26,760 nucleotides of DNA, taken from the IMG/VR virus record IMGVR_UViG_3300021961_000530, positions 1 through 26,760 of that record. One strand, 5' to 3'. Below, piece by piece: positions 1 through 6,656 of this stretch. The position numbers were made by a program, and so were the translations under genes. Below the pieces are notes generated by a model that was not told the origin of the DNA, searched no databases, and saw only the letters and a program-made list of their open reading frames with translations. Every line of letters starts with the position of its first letter. Within the stretch, counting starts at the first letter, position 1. Source of the DNA: a virus.

Positions 1-35
1 CCAATAAGAATATTTACTATTTCTTGATTTTCCAT
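1..35 (-). CDS. Start of an unidentified small protein, truncated by the window edge
   Basis: An ATG at base 35 opens a frame that reads MENQEIVNILIG before leaving the window. It begins two bases after the stop codon of the preceding small gene, which fits the tight spacing seen throughout. No clear Shine-Dalgarno sequence precedes it, so translation may depend on reinitiation. The run VNILIG could be the start of a membrane helix, but twelve residues are too few to assign a family or even to be certain that this is a gene. Confidence 0.35.
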   Translation of the reverse strand, partial: MENQEIVNILI

Positions 36-37
36 GA

Positions 38-205
38 TTAATTTAATTGTGCTTGTTTAGTTGCTAAATACATATTACCATCACTAAAAATGGTGGTAAT
101 AGTTCCATCGTTTAATGTAATTTGAAAGTTGTTGTCTATTGTTATAATATCAACAATAGTTCTGCCGATTAGATCATCAAAGTTTTCGGGTTCTAATGTC
201 ATCAT
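38..205 (-). CDS. Small hypothetical protein, 55 aa
   Basis: This 55-residue frame starts with two ATG codons in tandem (bases 205 and 202). The first overlaps the stop of the upstream tail fibre gene as ATGA, the same coupling used by many junctions here. The protein starts MMTLEPENFDDLIGRTIV and ends KQAQLN. It is acidic near the start, has a DGT and a DGN turn in the middle, and shows no transmembrane helix or cysteine. The alternating pattern IVDIITIDNNFQITL suggests a small beta-rich fold. I do not recognise a family. Its place after the fibre genes makes a fibre-associated or assembly role possible, but that is only positional inference. Confidence 0.7.
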   Translation of the reverse strand: MMTLEPENFDDLIGRTIVDIITIDNNFQITLNDGTITTIFSDGNMYLATKQAQLN

Positions 206-1674
206 AATGGATATACCAAATCAACTTCATCCCCTACAGTTAGTCCACTAGCAAAAATTACGCTAGTTCCGCTTGTTACAGTTACATCTGATCCATTACG
301 CATTTTAACACCATTTGCATAAACTTCTATTTTATTTGCAGTATATGTTTGGCTTGGAGTAAATGTAGTTTGTGATGCAGTTGCAGTAAATGTATCGTAG
401 ATAATGTTTTGAATACCACCTGAACTTCCATTTGCAGCAGCAGTAATACGACCTTTAGAATCAACTGTAATGTTTGCTGATGTATATGATCCAGGTGTAA
501 CTGCTGTATCTGATAAAGTTGTTGCATTTCCAACTGAAGTAACATCACCAGTTAAATTGGCATTAGTTGTAACAGTTGCCGCATTGCCAGTTGTATCAGC
601 ATTGATAGTTGCAGGTAAAGATAAAGTAACTGCACCAGTTGAAGCTGATACATCAATTTCACTAGCTGTGCCAGTTAATGATGTAACACCTGTATTATCA
701 ATAGTGATTGCACCACCTGTTGTTTCGGTGATGCTAATAGCAGTTCCATCAGTTAAATTAATATTTGACCAATAACCACCTGTTTGATTGTAGCTTAATA
801 ATTGACCGCCAGTAGGACTTGTTACTTCAACATTACCAATATCACTTAAATTAAGACCTACACCTAATTTAACAATAAATGAACCTGCGCCACCTGCTGC
901 TGCATTAATAACAGTTCCAACAAATAATTTTATATTTGGTGCAACTGGTTCTGTTTTAGTTAATCCACCTGTGGCTGGATTGTAATAAATGTCATCGTTG
1001 TCTGCCCAAGTTTCACCATAAGCAGTTCCGTTAGTTGTAATGTTACGAACTACTCCATAAGTAGTAACTCTGCCCCAACTATTTAATGCAATATCTTCAG
1101 TAGCGCATCCAATAATTTGGTCGTAATCTGTAATGCCTGAAACTGCTGGCGCAAAAGTAATTTCACCTGAAGCGCCAACAACACCAGTTTTATAAACTAA
1201 TTGTAAAGGGGAATCTGTGATAGCACTTGATGCTTTGCCATAACGATAAAGTTCTTCACCAACTTGTTGAGTAACATTGCCGCCACCCATGCCAAGATTC
1301 CAAGAACCTGTTGTATCGTTATACCACATCTTACCTGCGGCAACAGTAACAGCAGTTCCATCAGCAAAAGTTTGAGATAAAGTTCCTGAAGAATTATTAT
1401 TATCGTCTATTGTAATGCCTGAATCTTGTATTAATTTACCAGTTGTGCCATCAAATCTAGTGATTGCATTATCAGTTGCAGAACCTGGTCCTACTACATC
1501 ACCACTTCCAGCACCGCCACCGCCTATTTCGACAACGGATTCAGCACCATCATCTTTTTTAATATACATTTTGCCGTCATAAGTATTAACAGCTATTTCA
1601 CCTAATTCGAGATCAGTAGTCGTTGGAACTTTAGCTGCAACTGCTGATCTCTTGACTTTAATTGTATTTGCCAT
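202..1674 (-). CDS. Tail fibre or appendage protein, 490 aa
   Basis: A long Ser/Thr/Gly/Ala-rich protein typical of phage fibres. The N-terminus MANTIKVKRSAVAAKVPTT followed by ELGEIAVNTYDGKMYIKKDDG is a familiar beginning of fibre proteins in aquatic phages and probably attaches the fibre to the virion. It is related to the start of the next fibre upstream. The centre carries repetitive beta segments such as GVTSLTGTASEIDVSAS and TGDVTS typical of trimeric fibre shafts. The last 65 or so residues (FTATASQTTFTPSQTY to VDLVYPL) resemble a module also found in the J-like protein of this phage. A good Shine-Dalgarno (AAAAAGGAAG) precedes the ATG, behind a 12-base palindrome. Receptor binding is likely but not demonstrated. 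Confidence 0.85.
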   Translation of the reverse strand: MANTIKVKRSAVAAKVPTTTDLELGEIAVNTYDGKMYIKKDDGAESVVEIGGGGAGSGDVVGPGSATDNAITRFDGTTGKLIQDSGITIDDNNNSSGTLSQTFADGTAVTVAAGKMWYNDTTGSWNLGMGGGNVTQQVGEELYRYGKASSAITDSPLQLVYKTGVVGASGEITFAPAVSGITDYDQIIGCATEDIALNSWGRVTTYGVVRNITTNGTAYGETWADNDDIYYNPATGGLTKTEPVAPNIKLFVGTVINAAAGGAGSFIVKLGVGLNLSDIGNVEVTSPTGGQLLSYNQTGGYWSNINLTDGTAISITETTGGAITIDNTGVTSLTGTASEIDVSASTGAVTLSLPATINADTTGNAATVTTNANLTGDVTSVGNATTLSDTAVTPGSYTSANITVDSKGRITAAANGSSGGIQNIIYDTFTATASQTTFTPSQTYTANKIEVYANGVKMRNGSDVTVTSGTSVIFASGLTVGDEVDLVYPL

Positions 1675-1687
1675 TTGGCTTCCTTTT

Positions 1688-1699
1688 TGCTATATAGCA
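1688..1699 (-). repeat. 12-base palindrome in the fibre gene leader
   Basis: TGCTATATAGCA is a perfect inverted repeat lying just upstream of the Shine-Dalgarno of the last large fibre gene, in the 44-base gap between two fibre genes. On the coding strand an A-run follows it, not a U-run, so it is not a rho-independent terminator for these genes. It could be a small mRNA hairpin, an RNase site or an operator-like site, or chance in AT-rich DNA. Confidence 0.4.
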
Positions 1700-1718
1700 G
1701 GAAATTATTATTAGTTAA

Positions 1719-2921
1719 TTAAAATGTACCACCATCAATAGTGATGCCATCAAATGTTGTTAAATTAGTAACTGAACCACCACTAATATTAACATTGTTT
1801 GCATCTTGAGTTGACATTGTGCCAAGACCTGAAACTTGAGTATTAGCAATTGCAATATCTGTATCAGCTAACGCTGTTAATTGACCTTGAGCATTTACAG
1901 TAGCAGTTAATGTTTTACTTGCAGCACCATAAGCACCTGCGGTAACAGTTGTATTAGTAATACTAAATTCATTGCCAGTTAATGTTAAACCTGTTCCAGC
2001 AGTGTATGTGCCAGCACCACTAAATTGTACCCAGGTTACATCAGTAACACCTAATGTTCCGCCTGAATTAACTGTACATACCCAACCTGAATCAGCTTGA
2101 GTTGAACCTTCTTCAACAAATATAAATGCGGATACTAATTCATCCCATGTATCTGCATCAGATGATCTAGCCCAAGCAGTAGCAGAAGCAACATAAATAC
2201 CATTTTCTTCAGCAGCAGTTTGGTTTTTAACTAAAACTCTATCGTTTGCTGATAATGTAACACCATCAATAGTTAATAAACCTGATAATGTTGCAATGTT
2301 AGCTGTTGAAGCAGCTTTTGCTGATGCTTTAGGATCAAGTCCTTGTGCAACAGAATCGACATAATATTTAGTTGCAGCATCTTGATCGCCTGTTGGGTTA
2401 GCAAGATTAGTAATTTTAAAAGCACCAAAATCAAAGTCTGCTGTTGGAGCAGATAAATCACTCAAACTTGCTTGTTCGCCTGCTGTTGCTAAACCTTTAC
2501 CATTAATAGTAATTTTTGTATATGTGCCAACATTGCTATTAACTGTAGCTAATGTTCCAGTTCCAGTCACATTAGCTGTTCCATCAAATGCACCTGAAGT
2601 GTAAGCAATGTCACCAGTAATAGATATTGTTCTGCCAGTTGTTAAAGAATCTGTTGAACCAGAACTTCCTGATACTGAACCAATAATTGTATTGCTAAAT
2701 GTTTTATTACCGCCAATTGTTTGATCGGATGATAAGTCTACAAATGCACCAGCACCTGCAATTGGAATAATGCTTGTAGCACTTCCACCTGCGCCACCAG
2801 TACCTTGTCCATAATAAAGAACCTCACTGACTTCATTAAACGCTAATTCTGCATTTTCTAGGGAAGTAGGCGCACCACTACCACCGCTAGTTCTTCTTTT
2901 AATCCGTATTGTATTTGCCAT
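1719..2921 (-). CDS. Tail fibre or appendage protein, 400 aa
   Basis: The start MANTIRIKRRTSGGSGAPTS and the segment LENAELAFNEVSEVLYYGQG parallel the neighbouring downstream fibre, so the two share a probable virion-anchoring head. A collapsed shaft with T/S/G-rich beta repeats follows (for example SSDQTIGGNKTFSN). Around residues 165-190 is ITNLANPTGDQDAATKYYVD, a motif very common in phage fibre shafts. The central part (VLVKNQTAAEENGIYVAS to the GWVCTVNSG area) is also a recurrent fibre module. It ends IDGGTF, nearly the same ending as the small fibre protein upstream. The Shine-Dalgarno AAGGGGAAA lies a few bases before the ATG. It is structural by composition and context; the exact attachment partner is unknown. 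Confidence 0.85.
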   Translation of the reverse strand: MANTIRIKRRTSGGSGAPTSLENAELAFNEVSEVLYYGQGTGGAGGSATSIIPIAGAGAFVDLSSDQTIGGNKTFSNTIIGSVSGSSGSTDSLTTGRTISITGDIAYTSGAFDGTANVTGTGTLATVNSNVGTYTKITINGKGLATAGEQASLSDLSAPTADFDFGAFKITNLANPTGDQDAATKYYVDSVAQGLDPKASAKAASTANIATLSGLLTIDGVTLSANDRVLVKNQTAAEENGIYVASATAWARSSDADTWDELVSAFIFVEEGSTQADSGWVCTVNSGGTLGVTDVTWVQFSGAGTYTAGTGLTLTGNEFSITNTTVTAGAYGAASKTLTATVNAQGQLTALADTDIAIANTQVSGLGTMSTQDANNVNISGGSVTNLTTFDGITIDGGTF

Positions 2922-2935
2922 TTATTTCCCCTTAA

Positions 2936-3202
2936 TTAAAAATTACCACCATCAGAAATTTCTGTTTGTGGTATGTTTGTCCATGATCCTAAATTAAACA
3001 TTAACGCATCATAATTACTAACTGATGAAACGCTAATGGGATAACCGCCTATTGTATTTGGTCCTGCTGGTCCTGCTGGACCAACTAATCCTCGATTAAT
3101 ACTAATTGTTTGCGTTGCTCTAGGCTCAACAGTTAAATCAATATTAGATTGAGGATTAACAGAAATATCTATATTGTTATTATTTGATAATTTAACTTCC
3201 AT
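2936..3202 (-). CDS. Small collagen-motif tail fibre protein, 88 aa
   Basis: The 88 residues include a short collagen-like Gly-X-Y run, GLVGPAGPAGP, around residues 38-48, flanked by polar beta-prone segments. The end, TEISDGGNF, resembles the end of the neighbouring fibre (IDGGTF). Collagen-like runs in phage fibres help to trimerise or extend the fibre. The ATG overlaps the upstream stop as TAATG. The protein is too short to be a complete fibre, so it may be a connector or a tip subunit working with the large fibres next to it. Confidence 0.75.
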   Translation of the reverse strand: MEVKLSNNNNIDISVNPQSNIDLTVEPRATQTISINRGLVGPAGPAGPNTIGGYPISVSSVSNYDALMFNLGSWTNIPQTEISDGGNF

Positions 3203-3681
3203 TAATTTACTACTCCATCTGACCTCACCAAAAACAATAAAAATATTATTTGATCTTCAGCAGGTGAAGAACCAGTTACAGGAAATGAAAGTTTTATTCT
3301 TCCACTAAATCCAACGCAGTTTTCAGCATTAATATCTAATTGTGGATCGCTGCTAATAACATCCCAAGCAGATTCATCAATTACAAGCGTAAATGAACCA
3401 TTAGTATCATTTCTATTAGTAACTGATAAATTGACTGGAGTTGGAGTTGGAGTGTAATCAGCAATATCAAATGTTAAACCATAACGACTGTCGCGTATGT
3501 TAGATAGTTGCCTACGAATTATTTGTGCATCAATAGTAACACCAGTTAAATCTACTGGAGTTGAATCGGAAGTAAAATTAAGATTCCAAAAGGTTTTTTG
3601 ATTATATACAAGTTCACCTGCAATGATTTCATTATCAAAGCCACTCACTTGTTGGAGTGTATTTTTATTAAAGATAGCCAT
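3202..3681 (-). CDS. Putative tail or baseplate appendage protein, 159 aa
   Basis: This is the first gene after the only convincing promoter in the window, preceded by a good Shine-Dalgarno (AAGGAAAAAGA). The protein starts MAIFNKNTLQQVSGFDNEII. It has a mostly beta pattern: NLNFTSDSTPVDLTGVTI resembles the first strands of BppU-type N-terminal domains of baseplate and fibre proteins. A segment (SAWDVISSDPQLDINAENCV) precedes a final beta stretch. It has no membrane helix or catalytic motif that I can recognise. Its place at the head of the fibre operon suggests an adaptor between tail tip and fibre. The function is inferred from context and general shape. Confidence 0.6.
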   Translation of the reverse strand: MAIFNKNTLQQVSGFDNEIIAGELVYNQKTFWNLNFTSDSTPVDLTGVTIDAQIIRRQLSNIRDSRYGLTFDIADYTPTPTPVNLSVTNRNDTNGSFTLVIDESAWDVISSDPQLDINAENCVGFSGRIKLSFPVTGSSPAEDQIIFLLFLVRSDGVVN

Positions 3682-3690
3682 TCTTTTTCC

Positions 3691-3714
3691 TTACAAGGTT
3701 AATAACGCACTCAT
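3691..3714 (-). other. Possible 7-codon leader ORF (MSALLTL)
   Basis: Within the leader upstream of the base 3681 gene, a GGAG sequence four bases before an ATG begins a seven-codon frame with three leucines. It ends in a TAA that overlaps the AAGGA Shine-Dalgarno of the next gene. The GGAG and the ATG both fall in a possible hairpin, CGTGG-AGTT-CCATG. It could couple translation of the fibre genes to that of the leader. Such short frames occur by chance, so confidence is low. Confidence 0.3.
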
Positions 3715-3755
3715 GGAACTCCACGCAATGCGGTCTTGTCTTATAAGTTTAAAAA

Positions 3756-3786
3756 ATTATAGCATATAATTTATTTAAAATGTCTA
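3756..3786 (-). promoter_or_regulatory. Predicted sigma70 promoter with extended -10 for the fibre genes
   Basis: On the minus strand a perfect -10 hexamer TATAAT (bases 3761-3756) is directly preceded by TGC, giving an extended -10 element. A -35-like TAGACA (3786-3781) is 19 bases upstream, slightly long, but an extended -10 tolerates a poor -35. It lies in the 109-base gap, the longest in the window, and transcription would begin near base 3749 and run into the four fibre genes. It would separate fibre expression from the oxygenase genes upstream. Confidence 0.6.
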
Positions 3787-3790
3787 TATA

Positions 3791-4909
3791 TTATTTAAAA
3801 TAAGGTCCTACCATCCAAGTAACAACTGAGTAGCGTATTCCTTTTGTTACTGGCTCTACGCCATGCACCATGTATGCAGGAAATACTAACACAGTTCCAG
3901 CTTTTTGTGGGGGGTAAAATGGCGTTCCCGATGCATTGAGAAAAAATTTTCCGCCCTCAAAATTATCATTCAAAAAAGCCAAAGCCGTGAGTTTTCTTGT
4001 CTCATCAGTATGAGCATGAAATGTGTCTACATGAGAAGTATAGCGCCCACCTGGTTCATACATTAAAAACTCTGTTTGATTGCTGTGCGTGATGTTATAT
4101 TGCCACCAATAATGATTAGCATTTAACGCTGTGGATGTAAGCACACCACCTATGCCTTTATTTTGTGGCAACATAAGTCGACTAACATCGCGTATCTCTT
4201 TATTAATAGTCCCATCATTATTACCAATGATGGGTGGTAACTTTGTATGTTTTTTCTTTGAATATTCTTTAATTAATTGGGTACAGAATTTATCTGTTAA
4301 ATGCCCTTCAAATACTGCACAATCAGTTAGAATTCGTTGACTGACTTGTTGTGTGTTATTAGATAGTTTAGGGATGCCTAAATTATCTCGACCATCATAT
4401 TTTTCATTTTTATGTATTCCGTTTGCATCTACATAATGTAAAAAAACTTGTGCTTGCCATTGTCCTTCTGTATATTTTTCTCGCCAATGCTCTACTTCTT
4501 GTCCACGATATAAAACAGCATCGCCTACTTTCATATCTACTTTATTACCATCCATGTAGATAGACCAAACATTTCCTTCAAAACCTAAAGTAATTGTTGC
4601 ACTAATTTCACATGCTGGTCGATCAGTATGCTTAACTAATTCCTCACCTGGAGCATATAGCCTAGCGTATGAGTAAGTAGGTAATAGTTTTAATCCACTT
4701 GCCGTTTCAAAGTTAGGTAATAAATCTTCTAGTAATTTATCAAAAGTAGTATGCCCATGCACAGCTTGTGACTTTGGACATTGACTATCTTTTTCTGTTA
4801 AACCATCTTTAACAGCTTGCTTTAGTATTTGTGTCAGTTCTGCACAATTTTGTTCGTCTAAAAAATCTTTTAAATAAACATAACCATTTTCTTTAAACAT
4901 ATTTTTCAT
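3791..4909 (-). CDS. Two-domain 2-oxoglutarate/Fe(II)-dependent oxygenase
   Basis: The 372 residues contain two double-stranded beta-helix oxygenase domains. The C-terminal one is textbook: H293-V-D295 and H349 as iron ligands, and R359 ten residues later as the 2-oxoglutarate anchor, in the prolyl-4-hydroxylase-like arrangement HGVEPVTKGIRYS. The N-terminal one has H94-T-D96 and H141, but no obvious arginine at the usual spacing (R143 and K145 are nearby), so it may be altered or inactive. I place the start at the ATG at 4909, which overlaps the upstream oxygenase stop as ATGA; a TTG at 4921 is also in frame. Such enzymes hydroxylate proteins, nucleobases or small molecules using O2; the substrate here is unknown. 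Location among fibre genes suggests a virion or host-surface target, which is inference. Confidence 0.88.
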   Translation of the reverse strand: MKNMFKENGYVYLKDFLDEQNCAELTQILKQAVKDGLTEKDSQCPKSQAVHGHTTFDKLLEDLLPNFETASGLKLLPTYSYARLYAPGEELVKHTDRPACEISATITLGFEGNVWSIYMDGNKVDMKVGDAVLYRGQEVEHWREKYTEGQWQAQVFLHYVDANGIHKNEKYDGRDNLGIPKLSNNTQQVSQRILTDCAVFEGHLTDKFCTQLIKEYSKKKHTKLPPIIGNNDGTINKEIRDVSRLMLPQNKGIGGVLTSTALNANHYWWQYNITHSNQTEFLMYEPGGRYTSHVDTFHAHTDETRKLTALAFLNDNFEGGKFFLNASGTPFYPPQKAGTVLVFPAYMVHGVEPVTKGIRYSVVTWMVGPYFK

Positions 4910-5436
4910 AATAAATTCCAAGAAATTATTGTTTTAATTTTATCTGATAAATTTGGTTTTGATTCATGTGGAATATTACTGCTAAAAGTTAAAACATCAC
5001 CTTCTTTTATTTCAGCCTCAGCTTTAGTATCTCTAAAGTGAAATGAAGTTTTTGGATTGTTAGTATCTAAATCAATATAATAAATATTAGAAAAACTGCA
5101 ATGTGGATGAATATGTTTTTTGTGATAATCATTTTTACTATATTGTTGAAACCAACATTGAATATTTGCGTGTTTGCTATAATGTTTTTTATCTAAATTT
5201 AAGTGATGTAAAACATTATTAAAAACTTGATTTACTATTGGATTAATAAAATCAACATAAGGTCTATGTATTTTTTTATCTAAATAAAAATCTGTATTAT
5301 AAATTTTTGAAAAATTATCTTCAAATGAATTAATTGGCATAGAACTAATAGCATCAAGAATTTGTTTTTTTATATCTTGATGATTTTCTATTTTTGTAAC
5401 AATAAAAGTGCTAGGTATATCAAATGTTTGATACAT
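4906..5436 (-). CDS. 2OG-Fe(II) oxygenase-like protein, 176 aa
   Basis: The middle of the protein, CWFQQYSKNDYHKKHIHPHCSFSN split around residues 94-116, matches the pattern of the PF13759-like putative 2OG-Fe(II) oxygenases of marine phages: an aromatic strand, H-x-H-P, then a strand with YYIDL. A distal histidine H157 (in NIPHES) and K166 or K168 would complete the site. The stop overlaps the start of the two-domain oxygenase, so the two genes are translationally coupled and probably act together. No Shine-Dalgarno is visible before the ATG; the upstream gap is an A/T tract. The substrate is unknown. The lysine in place of arginine in the anchor region is a point to examine. Confidence 0.8.
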   Translation of the reverse strand: MYQTFDIPSTFIVTKIENHQDIKKQILDAISSMPINSFEDNFSKIYNTDFYLDKKIHRPYVDFINPIVNQVFNNVLHHLNLDKKHYSKHANIQCWFQQYSKNDYHKKHIHPHCSFSNIYYIDLDTNNPKTSFHFRDTKAEAEIKEGDVLTFSSNIPHESKPNLSDKIKTIISWNLL

Positions 5437-5445
5437 AATATAATT

Positions 5446-5464
5446 TTTTATTTTATTTTATTTA
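5446..5464. repeat. Short TTTTA tandem repeat
   Basis: Three TTTTA units and a partial fourth lie in the 39-base gap between the 100-residue unknown gene and the small oxygenase. The repeat replaces any recognisable Shine-Dalgarno for the oxygenase. It may simply reflect AT-rich DNA or be a slip-prone spacer. Confidence 0.5.
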
Positions 5465-5475
5465 TATATTGTTTA

Positions 5476-5778
5476 TTATATTTTAGGTGGTTCTGTTGGC
5501 ATAGAAACATCTTGTGGAATTAAATAAATCCCATCTTTATAATAATATAAACTAATATTAGTCATAGTTAAATCATCATTGCAATCTAGCCAAACTAAAG
5601 ATGGATGTACTTCAAATATTTCAGATTCACTATCTACTACTTGAAGAATTCTTTTTGCTTCATAAATATAATTTTGAGCATCAGGATCAGGATACCATAT
5701 TTGAGCATCGCTACTCCAAAGCCAATTAGATAACCATTTAATTGTAAATGAATTTGTGTCAATTAATATTTTTTTCAT
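5476..5778 (-). CDS. Hypothetical protein, 100 aa
   Basis: A 100-residue protein starting MKKILIDTNSFTIKWLSNWL. It is rich in tryptophan and tyrosine (four W in the first 30 residues, a YYYKDG turn near the end) and ends in a proline-rich PTEPPKI. There is no membrane helix or known catalytic motif. An AGGAA Shine-Dalgarno precedes the ATG. It sits between the glycine-rich fibre and the oxygenases, so a role in fibre maturation or as a minor structural protein is possible. I do not recognise its family with certainty. Confidence 0.7.
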   Translation of the reverse strand: MKKILIDTNSFTIKWLSNWLWSSDAQIWYPDPDAQNYIYEAKRILQVVDSESEIFEVHPSLVWLDCNDDLTMTNISLYYYKDGIYLIPQDVSMPTEPPKI

Positions 5779-5789
5779 TATTTTTTTTC

Positions 5790-6647
5790 CTATTGCCAGT
5801 ATTCAACAATAACTATACCAGCAGCACCATTGCCACCAGCAAAAGGTGGGTTTGCTGGAACAGGTGAACATGCACCATATCCGCCTGCGCCATACAGCAT
5901 ACCAGGAGTACCAGCTTGACTGTTACTATCGGGAATTCTTTGCTGTTGCCCAAGAAAAGAACCACCACCTTGGTTACGACCTTTACCATCACCGCCTTGC
6001 ATATTATAAGTGCCACCACTTGCAGTGCCGCCATTAGCAACAGTTGACTGGTTACCAGGACTGCCTGCGCCACCAGCAGCAGAACAAAATGCACCAAAAG
6101 AGGAAGTTCCGCCAGTAGCACCAGCAGTATAACCACCAACAGTACCAGGTGCAGGACCACCAGCACCACCACCGCCCACAGTAACAGAAACAGGACCAGG
6201 AATAGCTGGGGCATCTATATATTCAATTGCTGTACCGCCACCGCCACCACAGCCACCAACAGTGTTTACAGTAGGACTTGCTCTACAACCACCACCGCCA
6301 CCGCCACCGCCTGCAACAGTTACTTTAACTGCTGTTACACTAGCTGGTTTTGTCCATGTACCTGAACTAGTAAATGCTTGCATAAAATAATCACCGCCAC
6401 CTGCTGCTGCTATAGTAATTGATCCTGAACCATTAGTAATATTAATACCTGAGCCAGCAGTTAGTGTAGCTTTAGTTAATGTATTGCCAGTAGTGTTACC
6501 AATAAGAAGTTGCCCATCAGTATATGATGTTTGACCTGTACCGCCATTAGATGTAGATAGTGTTCCGCTAACACCAGTTGCTACATCAAGTTGTCCTGAT
6601 GTATTAACTTTATTGGCTAATTGACTTAAATTAAATGCTTGTGTCAT
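5790..6647 (-). CDS. Glycine-rich tail fibre protein, 285 aa
   Basis: The N-terminal 90 residues contain the common fibre motif LSTSNGGTGQTSYTDGQLLIGN and a beta shaft. From about residue 98 (FTSSGTWTKPASVTAVKVTV) the protein becomes a glycine-rich domain with long Gly runs (VAGGGGGGGGC and others) and finishes GGNGAAGIVIVEYWQ. This layout is that of phage fibre tips with a polyglycine-rich domain, which in known phages is often host-recognition surface that varies by recombination. A strong AAGGGGAAAAA Shine-Dalgarno precedes the ATG. Three Cys lie in the Gly-rich part. It directly follows the J-like protein, so it probably attaches at the tail tip. Confidence 0.85.
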   Translation of the reverse strand: MTQAFNLSQLANKVNTSGQLDVATGVSGTLSTSNGGTGQTSYTDGQLLIGNTTGNTLTKATLTAGSGINITNGSGSITIAAAGGGDYFMQAFTSSGTWTKPASVTAVKVTVAGGGGGGGGCRASPTVNTVGGCGGGGGTAIEYIDAPAIPGPVSVTVGGGGAGGPAPGTVGGYTAGATGGTSSFGAFCSAAGGAGSPGNQSTVANGGTASGGTYNMQGGDGKGRNQGGGSFLGQQQRIPDSNSQAGTPGMLYGAGGYGACSPVPANPPFAGGNGAAGIVIVEYWQ

Positions 6648-6656
6648 TTTTTCCCC

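Noticed and set aside
470-775. Plus-strand 101-residue frame
   Set aside because: It lies antisense within the 490-residue fibre gene, mirrors its Val/Ala/Thr codon bias, and has no ribosome binding site or independent context.
1688-1699. Terminator between the two large fibre genes
   Set aside because: The palindrome has no GC-rich stem and on the coding strand is followed by A residues, not T.
5437-5490. Promoter with TATAAT before the small oxygenase
   Set aside because: The only TATAAT coincides with the stop codon area of the upstream gene, with no -35 element or extended -10. In such AT-rich DNA this is expected by chance.
5813-6214. Leu/Val-rich 133-residue frame on the minus strand
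   Set aside because: It overlaps the glycine-rich fibre gene in another frame. GGN codon runs read out of frame give V/L-rich strings, so it is an artefact of that composition.
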